Shown here in pieces: positions 41,568-51,071 of a DNA stretch of 64,000 nucleotides (positions are counted from its first letter, which is position 1; each line of letters starts with the position of its first letter). The translations under genes and the position numbers were made by a program. The stretch is from VXYK01 sp965221585 (lineage in GTDB: Bacteria; Actinomycetota; Acidimicrobiia; Acidimicrobiales; Aldehydirespiratoraceae). The notes below the pieces were generated by a model that saw only the letters and a program-made list of their open reading frames with translations, was not told where the DNA came from and made no database searches. Location of the stretch: contig OZ244898.1 of assembly GCA_965221585.1 (NCBI GenBank), forward strand, positions 1,178,001 to 1,242,000, read 5' to 3'.

Positions 41568-43022
41568 CTATGTCACGTCGAGGTTCAGCGGGTAGGACTC
41601 GATTCGTCCGGCGTGCCATGAGTAGAACGCCTGTCGGAAGTCGAACTCGGTGCGTCCGGCTGTCTGGCACTTTTTCTTGATCAGGTCGATGATCGCGATC
41701 TTGTCGTTGTCGGTCGTGTCGATGCCGAAGATGATGCCCTTGAGCGCTGAGAAGTCGTAGGTCAGCGTGCGGGCTGCGTTCGGCAGCGTGTCGTCGAGCA
41801 GTGTGAAGTTCACGAGCCGATGTTCCCGCTCGAACTCCCACTCTTTGGTCTTGGTGCAGATGTCGCGCCAGTATTCGGACCACAGAGCGTCTCGCCATGC
41901 ATTGATGTCGGCGTCGGGTGCCATGTGCGCGGCTCTCGACGAAGTGTTGCCCTCGGCGTCGGTGAACCAGACGGCTCGCGTCGAGGTTTCTGGCAGTCTG
42001 CTGATCCGATCGAAGAAATCGACCTCTTCGAGAGCCTCCACGTACTGCACCTTTTCGAAACGGAACTTCCGTGACGAACGCGAGCGGCGGATCATGGGTT
42101 CGTTGTTGCGGCCCCCCACAACATCCTCGTGCAAGATAAGTCCGGGTCCGTGCTCGTCGTTGTCCACATCGAAGATGAGACACGCACCGGTGTGCCCGTC
42201 CGCATAGCTGCCCCATTGCGTCGTGTTGCTGTAGCTCTCGGTGAAGGATGCGGCGTACCAGACAGGTCCGACAGCGCGGGACAGCTCCCGCACGTAGGCG
42301 TGGGGGAAGTCGGCAAAGAAGAAGCTGCGCTTTTGCTGAGGCACGCTGTCGATAGGACGAAACGTCGTCATCTTCGACAAGACTCGACGCCTGACCGTCA
42401 TCTGCTGCATCGCTTCGAAGCCCAGCTCGATGAAGCTGACATCACCCTCGAGCTGATCGAAGAGGTCGAATATGCGCGGGAACACCTCAGCCGGTTTTGA
42501 GGGCCGCTCCAGCAACGCTTGCGAAGGGTCTTCGGAACCACGTGCGACGTGTGCACGTCCGATCGCCGCGACAGCGGAAAGGTGCAGGAACGTCAGGTAA
42601 CCCTCGACCTCTGCACTGCGCGCCTTGTGTCCGAGCGCTTCCAGTCGGGATGCGACTCGTGCGAGATCGAACTGCTGATTGAGGTCGCTCCAGATCTCAG
42701 ACAAGAGGTCCGCGTAGGGTTCAGATGGCGGATCGTCCCAGCGCATGTTGATCGGGATGTCGCCTGGACCTACAGGATCGTCCTGCTCCCTCATCCGCAG
42801 CAGCAAGTAGATGTGGTGCAGGCAGTTCACGTAATGGCGGAACAGATTGGTCCAGACGATCCTATCTCCCTGCCACACAAGATCCCGGATCACCTCCGCC
42901 GGGTCGTTCAGTTTGGACGCCTCAGCAAAGTAGATGGTCTGGCCTTGCAGTTCACCGGCGTCGTTAGGGCAGTCAGAGCCGAGCAGGCGGTTGATCGAGC
43001 GGAATCGGTAGATCTCATCCAT
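41568..43022 (-). CDS. DUF2971-like protein
   Basis: 484-residue protein from ATG 43022 (MDEIYRFRSINRLLGSD). The opening resembles DUF2971 proteins, in which a YRFRS/YKYRP N-terminus and a TIYFAEASKLNDPAE segment are typical. The C-terminal half has WYAASFTESYSNTTQWGSYADGHTGACLIF, and EWEFEREHRLV, matching the W-x-x-Y-A-d-x-H-x-G-x-C-l-x-F and k-x-x-W-x-y-E-x-E-x-R motifs of the family. Such proteins are common in mobile and defence regions; activity is unknown. Confidence 0.8.
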   Translation of the reverse strand: MDEIYRFRSINRLLGSDCPNDAGELQGQTIYFAEASKLNDPAEVIRDLVWQGDRIVWTNLFRHYVNCLHHIYLLLRMREQDDPVGPGDIPINMRWDDPPSEPYADLLSEIWSDLNQQFDLARVASRLEALGHKARSAEVEGYLTFLHLSAVAAIGRAHVARGSEDPSQALLERPSKPAEVFPRIFDLFDQLEGDVSFIELGFEAMQQMTVRRRVLSKMTTFRPIDSVPQQKRSFFFADFPHAYVRELSRAVGPVWYAASFTESYSNTTQWGSYADGHTGACLIFDVDNDEHGPGLILHEDVVGGRNNEPMIRRSRSSRKFRFEKVQYVEALEEVDFFDRISRLPETSTRAVWFTDAEGNTSSRAAHMAPDADINAWRDALWSEYWRDICTKTKEWEFEREHRLVNFTLLDDTLPNAARTLTYDFSALKGIIFGIDTTDNDKIAIIDLIKKKCQTAGRTEFDFRQAFYSWHAGRIESYPLNLDVT

Positions 43023-44025
43023 GCTGAACAGTCTGTGCGTCAATTATGTCGGATGGTGCAATCGAAGCGATCGATGTGACCTTCGGGCCCGTCAGCACCA
43101 TCGCGGTATGACCGATCGCGGGCACGCGAACGGTCGTCGGGGTGTCCTAGCTCTGAAACTGACCGAGGTTGTTGACGACTACCACGACCATCTGCCGCGT
43201 GTGCGTTGCCGGCCAGAAGACTGCCCTTTGCGAATCGATGTCGAGCTGCTTCAAGCCAAGATTCAGTCGTGTCAGGGGAAGATCGGGACTACCGTCCCAG
43301 CGTCGCGGGCGCGACCCACCCGTACTTTATGACGCCGCTAAGAAAGTATCCGAGGCGGGCACCGTTGCTGTCGATCCATTGTCGGACCGTCGCAATCCTG
43401 CCATATACGTATCAAAGACAAGGTCGAACGCTTCGGCGGCGACACCGGAGTCGAGGAATCCGTCATGAACTGCGGCGGGCCCGAGGTTGCGGCTGTTCTG
43501 ACTGTGTCGGCGGTTAGAAAGGCTCAGTTGGGCCGTGACCACAGCGACTTCAGGTCCATAGAACACACGACTTCGGTTCCAGACTTGACCCGTCGGACAA
43601 CGCCCTCCCGCCGCTGGGCAAGCTACGTGAGTTCTTCCGCTGCCCACTGAACTCCCGAACCCCCACGTTGTAGGAAACCCCTCCCGAGCGATCAAGAAGC
43701 CAACAGAACTAGGGACAGCGAACCGTTCTCACCGAACTCCGGCAGACCGCGACCGACACCTGCTCGGACGTTCACGTTTGCGGCTCATCGCACTCCCATG
43801 CCTTGTCCTGAACGTCAACAGAACAGCGTTTGGGTTGTGTCGTCGTGGGAACAGCTGTCGAAGTGGGCTTCGATATCGGTTCGAGGTTTGGCGGTGTCGG
43901 CGCTGGTCGCTGTGTTTCTGTAACCGCTTCGAGTCTTCGCGGTGATGTGTGGGGTTGCTCAGCCCGACACTTTCACCTCGCCGAATTAATGTCAGGACGA
44001 CATTTTGGGCGGGCACAATGATGAT
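43023..44025. other. Gene-poor, possibly decayed stretch
   Basis: About 1 kb without a confident gene. A plus-strand frame from 43109 contains LKLTEVVDDYHDHLPRVRC and another near 43322 reads LYDAAKKVSEAGTVAVDPLS; both look protein-like over short spans but break up, suggesting remnants of older insertions. No ribosome sites or terminators stand out. Confidence 0.4.
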
Positions 44026-44874
44026 GTGACCCCAGAAGACTTCTTTGAGGACGGTGTCGTCGTTGAGGACGGTTACCCCGTGCAACAACGGGTACTCAAC
44101 CACGATCTGCTGGAACGCATACGCGCCAACACCTACACCGACCGGCCTAATGTTGAGGTCGCGACCGCGTTGCTGCGTTTGGCGCATGACGAGCTTTTGG
44201 CCTTCGGCACGGACCGTTCTCAGCGTACCGACGACGAGGACATGCGGCTCATTCTGAGAACGGCTCGGCGGCTCGCTAAACGGTTGGAGGTCGCCTTTCA
44301 ACTGCCGTTCAGCGACTATGGCTCGTTTCACGCCTACTGGGAGGAGAACAACTGTTATGGCAGTTGGGCTGCTCGTCGTGCCGTACTGAGAAACTTGTTT
44401 GAGCCAGTGTATCGCGACCTTGAGGATCGTGAAGACGATGAGCTTGAGGCAAGCCTCGCCCAACCGATTACAAGCCATTCTGGTACGGGATGGCCAGAAG
44501 TCGATATAGCGATCAAGGATCTACGGCGGCACTTCCGAGATGCCCGCAGCCCTCTGGATTACCGAAACATCGGAAACGACTGCGATGCCGTTCTCGAACG
44601 GCTCAGCGTGACCTTGTTCGACGCGAAACTTCATCTCAAAGAGGGCGAACAAGAGCCATCCGTCTCACAAACGAAGAACCGGATCGGCAGGTTCGTAGAA
44701 GTCGCTGCTCCCGACGGGCGCACGAATGAGAAGATCAGAAAGCTCGCCAACGCAACGATTGATCTGGCCCAGGCCGTCAAACACAACCAAGAGGGGACTC
44801 GGAGGAATGCCGGGATCGCCGCAGACTCAGTGATTCTGCTTGCGAGTCTGCTCCGCTGGTTTGCTGAGGAATGA
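44026..44874 (+). CDS. Hypothetical protein of defence-island type
   Basis: 282 residues from GTG 44026. The N-terminal half is acidic and helical. The C-terminal half contains DYRNIGNDCDAVLERLS and TRRNAGIAADSVILLASLL, a pattern I associate with uncharacterised helical proteins in actinobacterial accessory regions, but no named domain. No neighbour in the same direction, so it is probably a single-gene unit. Confidence 0.65.
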   Translation: MTPEDFFEDGVVVEDGYPVQQRVLNHDLLERIRANTYTDRPNVEVATALLRLAHDELLAFGTDRSQRTDDEDMRLILRTARRLAKRLEVAFQLPFSDYGSFHAYWEENNCYGSWAARRAVLRNLFEPVYRDLEDREDDELEASLAQPITSHSGTGWPEVDIAIKDLRRHFRDARSPLDYRNIGNDCDAVLERLSVTLFDAKLHLKEGEQEPSVSQTKNRIGRFVEVAAPDGRTNEKIRKLANATIDLAQAVKHNQEGTRRNAGIAADSVILLASLLRWFAEE

Positions 44875-45356
44875 GTGTCGGTCGTGTCGACGTCACCCGG
44901 CGACGAGCAAACTGCTGTTGAAGCGATCGGGTGTTGGGGGTAACTCGGCAGGTCGTGAGACGGACGGCGGTCGTAAACCGCTCTTGAAACGCGTGACAGA
45001 ACGGATCGGGGCTCGCCAACCTCCGTCGGAGTCGCCGGCCGCCCAGTACGCTGGCGGAAGCTTCCATGAAGCTAGGGATAGGCGGGCGACTTGCTCCAAC
45101 GGCAACCTGTTGGACCGTAGACACTGTTACCCGGGACTGATGCCGAGAATACGTGCGATGCTTGCGGCTGGACGCTTCCGGCGCGATCGCTGGGTGGACT
45201 GGTCAGTCGGTGAGGTGCGAGACCTGCGTGTTCCCTGAGACCACCTGCGTGTCCAAGACTCGATGCCACATAGCCCCGTCCCCATCGAGAACCTCACACC
45301 CTGCGAACACCAAATGCCCTGTCGTCGCATGACTCGGTTCACGGCAGACTGAGTTG
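44875..45356. other. Intergenic stretch, no supported gene
   Basis: About 480 bp. Short frames on both strands have Arg/Ser-rich shadow composition and no ribosome sites. Nothing convincing was found. Confidence 0.5.
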
Positions 45357-46612
45357 GTGTTCGACAACGACCGTCACCTCTCAGAGGGCTTCTTCGCCAA
45401 TCTCGGTACTCGACTACGGTCCTATCTGACAGGAAATCGCCAGGTAAAGAAGTACTTGAAGATGCATCGTCGCGCGACCGAGGAGTATCTCGCGCATGCA
45501 ATTGCTCGACCTCGTGAGATACTCAGCGGAGAGTCAGGTCTGCGCGCTGGCTTCGAAGCACGCTTGGAAGCCAGGTGGGGCCATGGTCTTGATTTGGCCG
45601 ATCTCGTGGTCCATGAGGGCTTCGAGTCTGGTAGGTGGTCGAACGACCTTCTGCAGCAGCAAACTTCACCTCATAAGGACCGGAAGTTCGAAGCGCTCGT
45701 AAGGCTCCACGGGAAAGCTATAATGACCACCCGCGAGGTTTTGCTCCTGCTCCGAAGCGGGTACTCATCGGGCGGGCTAGCTCGCTGGCGGACGGTACAC
45801 GAGGTCTGGGTTGTTTTTTCGCTGTTGGCAGACGCCGACTCGGAGTTGAGCCGGCGTTATCTCGCTCACGACGCCATCGAGGCCAGCAAAGGACAGGAAG
45901 ACTACGAACAGACTTGGGAGGCACTTGGATTCGAACCACCCGACTGGACATCAGCTGAACGCGAAAGGACCCGAACAGCTTTGTCCGACGAGTACGGTGA
46001 CAGCTTCTTGCGCGACTACGGGTGGGCGGCACCGCTGTTCAATGGACGCGCACCAAGGTTCAACAGTTGCAGGAACGAGCCGAGTTAGACCACTGGAGAG
46101 GCTTCTACCGCATGGCATCGCATGGTACCCATGCCAACCCAACGGGAATCACGTGGAACATCCAGGACCCCGACATGACAGACCGAGTTTGGGCAGGGCC
46201 ATCCAACGCAGGACTAGTCGACCCGGCACAGTGCTCGCTCATTGCGCTCACAAATATCACAGGCCGCCTGATCGCTTACACCATCGACCAACTTGCTGAA
46301 CCAGACGAAATTGAAACCCTTGAACACCAGAGCTTCGCGCTCGCGCAACTGCAAAAACTCCCGGCCCTAATGGAGCACGCGATCCAGACACTCGCCGCAG
46401 TGCACGCTCAGCAAGAAAGCGAGGAGCAGGCCAAAGCCGAACTTGTAAATCGAGTAGTGGAGTTCCTGCAAGCGACAGCACCCATGAAGGCGGAGGATCT
46501 GTCAGCGCGACTCGACATTGACCTTCAGGATCTCACGGAAGCACTTGACGAGGCAGTCTCGCGCGGTTTGTTGATCCAAGAGACCCACTATCGCACCGAG
46601 GTTGCCGGGTAA
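45357..46612 (+). pseudogene. DUF5677-like gene interrupted by a frameshift
   Basis: The first frame (45357-46088) reads as a helical protein with TTREVLLLLRSGYSSGGLARWRTVHEVWVV, typical of DUF5677. It derails near 46047-46060 after DYGWAAPLF. The sense then continues in the -1 frame (TKVQQLQERAELDHWRGFYR, MASHGTHANPTG) to 46612. The histidine-rich part of DUF5677 (D-H-W-x-x-Y-x-x-A-S-H-x-x-H) is in the second frame, so neither half is complete. Either a true frameshift mutation or a sequence error. Confidence 0.65.
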
Positions 46613-46765
46613 GCGAACAGAGAACAAACTCATCAGACAACTCTCAGCCTGCACGACCAGTCTCGGTAGGCAAACCACCGCGACAGCCTTATCAGCAGAG
46701 ACCGGGCGAAGGCATTTCCGGTGCCAAACGGTCAACTGAAGGCACTGTGCTCTTCGCTCGCCTTG

Positions 46766-49558
46766 TCAGCCTGCGGGTCTCGAGGCGGGTTTGCGCCTGC
46801 GCTGCCTCGCCGGCTTCTCGGCCAGCTGTCCTGTCATCGTGATGTAGCGGTCGAACAGGACTCTGAGGCGTGCTTGGTCCTGTTCGAGGTTGGAGCGGGG
46901 TGCGAAGGCAGCGTCGACTGCTTTGTCGAGCGCGTCGTGGGAGCCGACGAGGTTCTTCGGCATGGACAGGGGGTTGTAGAGGTCGGCGAGGGTCGCTTCG
47001 GGAAACTCCGCGCGGGCGTCGAGCACCGCTTTGGCGCGGCCCTCGATGCGCTGTTGCTGCTGAGCGGTCAGGTTCGGGAACGGGAACGTGTTGTATACGC
47101 TGCCCGGCGAGATCCTGGGGTCGCTTTTGAGGCGGCCGCCGACGGTGCGGGTCCACAGGGTGAACATCGCCGATTGGAGCACTCCGAACAGCCACAGCGG
47201 GGCGCTTTCTATGGTGTAGAGCTGGTTGGTGGCGATGTCGTCGGCGCCGAGGTAGGCCATGGGGGCGACCCGGTAGTTCTCGCTGCTCACTTCGGGGACG
47301 GCGAGGTATCCGCCGGCGGGCTGCTTGTTGTTCCAGAACAGCGCCGGTGTGGCAGCCGTTTCCTGTGTCTGGGCGCTGTCCGAGGACAAGCGGTGGTCGC
47401 GGACCTTGGCGAGCCGCTCTGTCAGCTCTGGCCATTGTCTGAGCTCGGTGGGCGTGGCTTCTGCGAGCCACAAGCACCAGCGCTCCACGCCTTGGAGGAG
47501 TTCTTTGGACCCGTACAGGCTGCGGACGAACTTCTTTCTGAGGTCTTTTGGCAGAGCGCTGCGTTCTTTGGGGGTGAGTATTAGGTTGCCGCCGTCATTC
47601 GGTTTGCTCCCGATGCTCAGCTCGGGGACGCCTCCGAGCGGGGTGCTCCGTTTCGCCACGCCGACCATCGGGCTGTCGACGAGGTAGACGTTGATCTCCC
47701 GGGCGGACTCCTCGATGCCTTCGGCGTGCAGATCCGGGTAGAAGTACAGCCTGCGCTTCCGTCCGGGAGTTTTGGCGAAGCCCACGATCACGACGTGCAC
47801 GTGGGCTCTGCCGCGGGCTTCGCTGGTCCACGCGAATGTGCGGTGGGCGAATTCGATGGTCGCTCCGCGCCGCTCCAACAGAGAGTGCAGTGCCGACGCC
47901 TGCTCACCCTGGGTGATCGAGTTAGTGGACACGAAAGCACAGCGGGTGCGCGGGCCGATGTAGTCGACAGCCTTCGCGTACCAGCCCAGCACGTAGTCGA
48001 TCCGCTTGGGGGTGCCTGTGGGCATGACCCGCTCCATGTCGGCTTTCTGCTCGTCTGTTCGGAGCCGGAACCCGACAAAGGGCGGGTTGCCGTACACGTA
48101 GTCGGCCCGGTCGGATGGCAGGAGGCTGTTCCAGTCTGTGTCCAGCGCGTTGGCGATCAAGATGTGTGGGCTGGACTGGATCGGGAACCGGACGAAGTAT
48201 CGGCCGAACTCGGACGACGCCTCCCGGTTGGCGATGTGGTCGGCAAGGTAGAGCGCCGTGGAAGCGATGCGAGCCGGGAACTCCTCGCTCTCGATGCCGT
48301 AGAACTGCGAAACGTTCACCTTCAACATCAGATCCAAGTCCATCACTCGCTGGCCAGGCTGCTCACCTGCCGTGCCCCGGCGAGTGGCGCGCTTTTTGGA
48401 GATCGCCTTGAGAGTCTCGGTTTCCAGCCGGCGTAACTCCCGGTAGGCGATTACGAGGAAGTTCCCGCATCCCGCCGCCGGGTCGAAGAACGTCAAAGAG
48501 GCGAGTTTCGCGTGGAACGCCTCCAGCTTCGGCAGGCTGTCGGCCCGGGCCAGTTCCTTTTCGAGGTCCTCGAGGAACAGAGGGCGGATGACCCGCATGA
48601 TGTTCTCCTCGGTCGTGTAGTGGGCGCCGATCTCGCGGCGCTCCGCCGGGGTCATCACCTCTTGGAACAAAGAGCCGAAGATCGCCGGTGAGATCGCCGC
48701 CCAGTTGAACCTGCACACCTCTAGCAGCGCCTTTCGGGCCGCGGAAGTGCAGTGAGCTATCGGTATCTGCTCGGCGAACAGGTCGCCGTTGATGTAGGCG
48801 AAATGCGCCAGGTGGTCGTCGATGGCGGGGCTGCGCTGGTCTGCTGGTTTGTCGAGCTCTTGGAACAGCGTGGCGATGCGGGCGCCGAGGTCCTTGCCGT
48901 CTTGGCGGCTCTGCGCCACGTAGGAGGCGAACAGGCCGCTTTCCCACACTGCTGTGCTGTCCGCAAAGACGCAGAACAACACCCTCGTCAACCACACACG
49001 CCTTGCGTGATCGTCGTAGCTGGCGCGTTCTAGCTCATCGTGGAGGTCGCGCATCAGCATCGTCGCGGCGAGATTCAGCTCCTCCGTCGAGGCAAAGTCG
49101 GCCTTTTGGTCGTGCCCGGCCAACCACCAGAACCGCTCGACGTTGTCGGGAAGCTCGCTGAGGGAGAACACGCCCTCGGCGCGGGTATCGTAGTCGTGGA
49201 ACTTGAAGCGGGCGAAGTCGCAAGCCACAGCCATTCTCGGGGCCTCCTCGTCGGGGATCGAAGGCAGATAGTCGAGCAGCTGCCTCATGGCTCCCTCCAA
49301 GTCCTTGCCCGCCGACTTGTGCTCCACCGCCAGTTTCTGGGGCACGAACAGGTCTATCCGCCCTTTCTCTCCCGTCGACAGCCGCTCCGCGTGCTTCTCG
49401 TACTGGCCCACCAACTTGCGGTCGATGTCGAAGATGCCGAAGAACTCGTCCCAGAATGAGTGCGACTCCGCCCGCTCGCTCTCGGCGCCCTCCCATCTTT
49501 TGGAGAATCGTGCGGCCGCATCTCGGATCTCATCCTTCGTCACCGCAACAGCCTCCAT
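46766..49558 (-). CDS. MmeI-like single-chain restriction-modification enzyme / class I DNA methyltransferase
   Basis: 930-residue protein with MmeI-family architecture. The N-terminal PD-(D/E)xK nuclease part contains GRIDLFVPQKLAVEHKSAGK (Asp, then Glu-x-Lys). A helical spacer carries EIGAHYTTEENIMRVIRPLF. The N6-adenine methyltransferase has motif I FFDPAAGCGNFLVIAYRE and motif IV DYVYGNPPFVGF. The C-terminal target-recognition part has VYNTFPFPNLT. Such enzymes cut foreign DNA and methylate host DNA from one chain. Motif I has Ala-Gly-Cys where the usual form is Cys-Gly-Ser. ATG 49558. Confidence 0.88.
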   Translation of the reverse strand: MEAVAVTKDEIRDAAARFSKRWEGAESERAESHSFWDEFFGIFDIDRKLVGQYEKHAERLSTGEKGRIDLFVPQKLAVEHKSAGKDLEGAMRQLLDYLPSIPDEEAPRMAVACDFARFKFHDYDTRAEGVFSLSELPDNVERFWWLAGHDQKADFASTEELNLAATMLMRDLHDELERASYDDHARRVWLTRVLFCVFADSTAVWESGLFASYVAQSRQDGKDLGARIATLFQELDKPADQRSPAIDDHLAHFAYINGDLFAEQIPIAHCTSAARKALLEVCRFNWAAISPAIFGSLFQEVMTPAERREIGAHYTTEENIMRVIRPLFLEDLEKELARADSLPKLEAFHAKLASLTFFDPAAGCGNFLVIAYRELRRLETETLKAISKKRATRRGTAGEQPGQRVMDLDLMLKVNVSQFYGIESEEFPARIASTALYLADHIANREASSEFGRYFVRFPIQSSPHILIANALDTDWNSLLPSDRADYVYGNPPFVGFRLRTDEQKADMERVMPTGTPKRIDYVLGWYAKAVDYIGPRTRCAFVSTNSITQGEQASALHSLLERRGATIEFAHRTFAWTSEARGRAHVHVVIVGFAKTPGRKRRLYFYPDLHAEGIEESAREINVYLVDSPMVGVAKRSTPLGGVPELSIGSKPNDGGNLILTPKERSALPKDLRKKFVRSLYGSKELLQGVERWCLWLAEATPTELRQWPELTERLAKVRDHRLSSDSAQTQETAATPALFWNNKQPAGGYLAVPEVSSENYRVAPMAYLGADDIATNQLYTIESAPLWLFGVLQSAMFTLWTRTVGGRLKSDPRISPGSVYNTFPFPNLTAQQQQRIEGRAKAVLDARAEFPEATLADLYNPLSMPKNLVGSHDALDKAVDAAFAPRSNLEQDQARLRVLFDRYITMTGQLAEKPARQRRRKPASRPAG

Positions 49559-49894
49559 GGCCGACGATTATCTCACATCGGGAGCAGAGGCGCGTATGCC
49601 GCAGACCGCAACCCGAGGATCCGACCAGGACCGGCTGTCGGCTCGGGCCAACACCCGACTCCACGAATCAGAAACAGCGTTACGTGCGAAACGAGCGGCC
49701 GGGACGCTGGCGGTGGTTTCTGACGGTGTCGGCGATGTCGGCGCCGACCGCCGCACGATCCGCAGCAACTACGACCGCGACGCCCGGATAGGGCACCGTT
49801 CAGCAACCAGCAAACAAAATGCCGGGTTCGGGTTCGGCTACGACCTCCGTGCGTGTCCGGGGCACCGGCGGGAAAGTGAGTGGTGAGCAGGTGT
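49559..49894. other. Intergenic stretch, no confident gene
   Basis: A plus-strand frame from ATG 49596 runs ~95 codons but has shadow-like Arg/Thr/Ser composition. From about 49850 the sequence resembles the DNA left of the 107-bp repeat near 37400 with scattered differences, extending the homology between island flanks. Confidence 0.4.
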
Positions 49895-50060
49895 TTCCCA
49901 AGCAGCGGGATCGGTCTCCCTCAGAACCTCGTGGGGGACGTAGGTGGAAGCGTCACGGTCGTATTCGCTGAGACGTTCACGCACGACCGGTTCGAGGCCG
50001 GTGGCAGCCGCGAGCAGCTCAGCGGTCTGGCGCGCGAGCCGCATCGGGCTGCTGTAGGGT
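49850..50060 (-). pseudogene. Decayed gene fragment (copy B)
   Basis: Minus-strand remnant reading RLARQTAELLAAATGLEPVV, RERLSEYDRDASTYVPHEVL, then RETDPAAWE; as in copy A the sense shifts frame just after AAWE. About 20 more residues are preserved upstream than in the left copy. Family unknown. Confidence 0.45.
49895..50001. repeat. 107-bp direct repeat, right copy (island flank)
   Basis: Counterpart of 37453-37559, with four differences seen. On the minus strand it encodes the fragment GLEPVVRERLSEYDRDAS, TYVPHEVLRETDPAAWE. Here the sequence continues to ~50130 with DNA absent from the left copy before a shared 18-bp segment at 50134-50151. Confidence 0.85.
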
Positions 50061-50113
50061 GTCCGCTGGCACCGCGAGCTGCAGGTTGAGGCGGCCGACC
50101 TCGTAGGGGAGGC

Positions 50114-50497
50114 GTGGCGCAAAACGGCTACTTCTTCACCACGGTCATCGGAACCCACACTCATCTCGACAACGTTGGCAAGTGCTTCACCGAACTCGTG
50201 CGAGCCTCCAACGTCCCGTACTTCACGATGCACGGCCTTCGACACACCCACGCCACGCACCTACTCTCGATGGGCCAGAACCACAGGATGGTCAGCGCAC
50301 GCCTTGGCCATCCCGACATCGTCTTCACGCTCTAGGTCTACGGCCACGTCTTGCCCGGTCACCAGCGAGAAGTCGCGGAGGCCGCTGCGGGGCTGGTGGA
50401 CTGGGCTGCCGACATCTACTGGAGATCCACTGGAATAGCCCTCCAGTCCAGTAAGGTTCCAGTATGTCCAAGACAACAGACACCAGCAGCGTCCTGA
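50114..50497 (+). pseudogene. C-terminal remnant of a tyrosine recombinase (integrase) with internal stop
   Basis: The frame has the catalytic-domain features of phage-type integrases: HGLRHTHATHLLSMG (the H-x-x-R motif) and VSARLGHPDIVFTL. A TAG at 50333-50335 interrupts it, after which the frame goes on with VYGHVLPGHQREVAEAAAGL, which holds the expected catalytic tyrosine region. The N-terminal part is missing. It marks the scar of a mobile element beside the right flank repeat. Confidence 0.75.
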
Positions 50498-51070
50498 AGC
50501 AAGCGCTCGCGGCTGTCGACGAGGCGGGGTTGCCTGACAATCTCCCGCGAAGCCGGGTTCCAAGCAGCCATCGGGCTATTGCGCGCCGACAGCGAGACAG
50601 CGTCGCGCACACGTCGCGTCGCGAATCAGCCCAAGTCGACTGAACGGGATAGCGGCGAGGAGCTCGACCACGCAGACACCACGGGCAAGCTGTCAGCGGT
50701 CGCTACTTCGTTCGGTGTTGCCGACGACCAGATCGACCGGATCTTCGACGACCACGATGGTGTGCTGCAGTTCTGCGGCGATGTGGGGAAACTGGGCGAG
50801 AACAAGTCGGCGAGAGTAAAGACCCTGGCCCTACTCCTCATGGTGGCCCGGCAGGCCGGCGGGTACGACGAGCAGCGGACCGATGATGCAGTCATACGCG
50901 CTGAGGTCGACCGCCATGGGCTGCTCGATTCGTCGAACTACACCAAGCACACCAAGCCGCTCAAGAAGTTCGCAAACGTGAACGGGGCCGGAAAGACGGC
51001 GACCTACAAGGTCAAGTTCGAGGGCCGCGAGGAGGCCAAGGAATTCGTCGCGACGCTCTTAGCGGACTGA
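50464..51070 (+). CDS. Hypothetical protein, partner of the TIR-like gene; probable frameshift near 50540
   Basis: From ATG 50464 (MSKTTDTSSVLKQALAAVDE) the sense appears to shift near 50530-50550 into the frame that runs to 51070 (REAGFQAAIGLLRADSETAS). The continuous downstream frame alone starts at 50579. The C-terminal domain has VRAKTLALLLM-like and DRHGLLDSSNYTKHTKPLKK, KTATYKVKFEGREEAKEFV, suggesting a small DNA- or nucleotide-associated domain, but no known family. It ends 1 bp before the next gene, so the two form a unit. Confidence 0.5.
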
Positions 51071-51071
51071 C

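Noticed and set aside
50333..50335. TAG in the integrase remnant as a recoded codon
   Set aside because: The gene also lacks its N-terminal half and lies in a decayed region; a simple nonsense mutation explains it.
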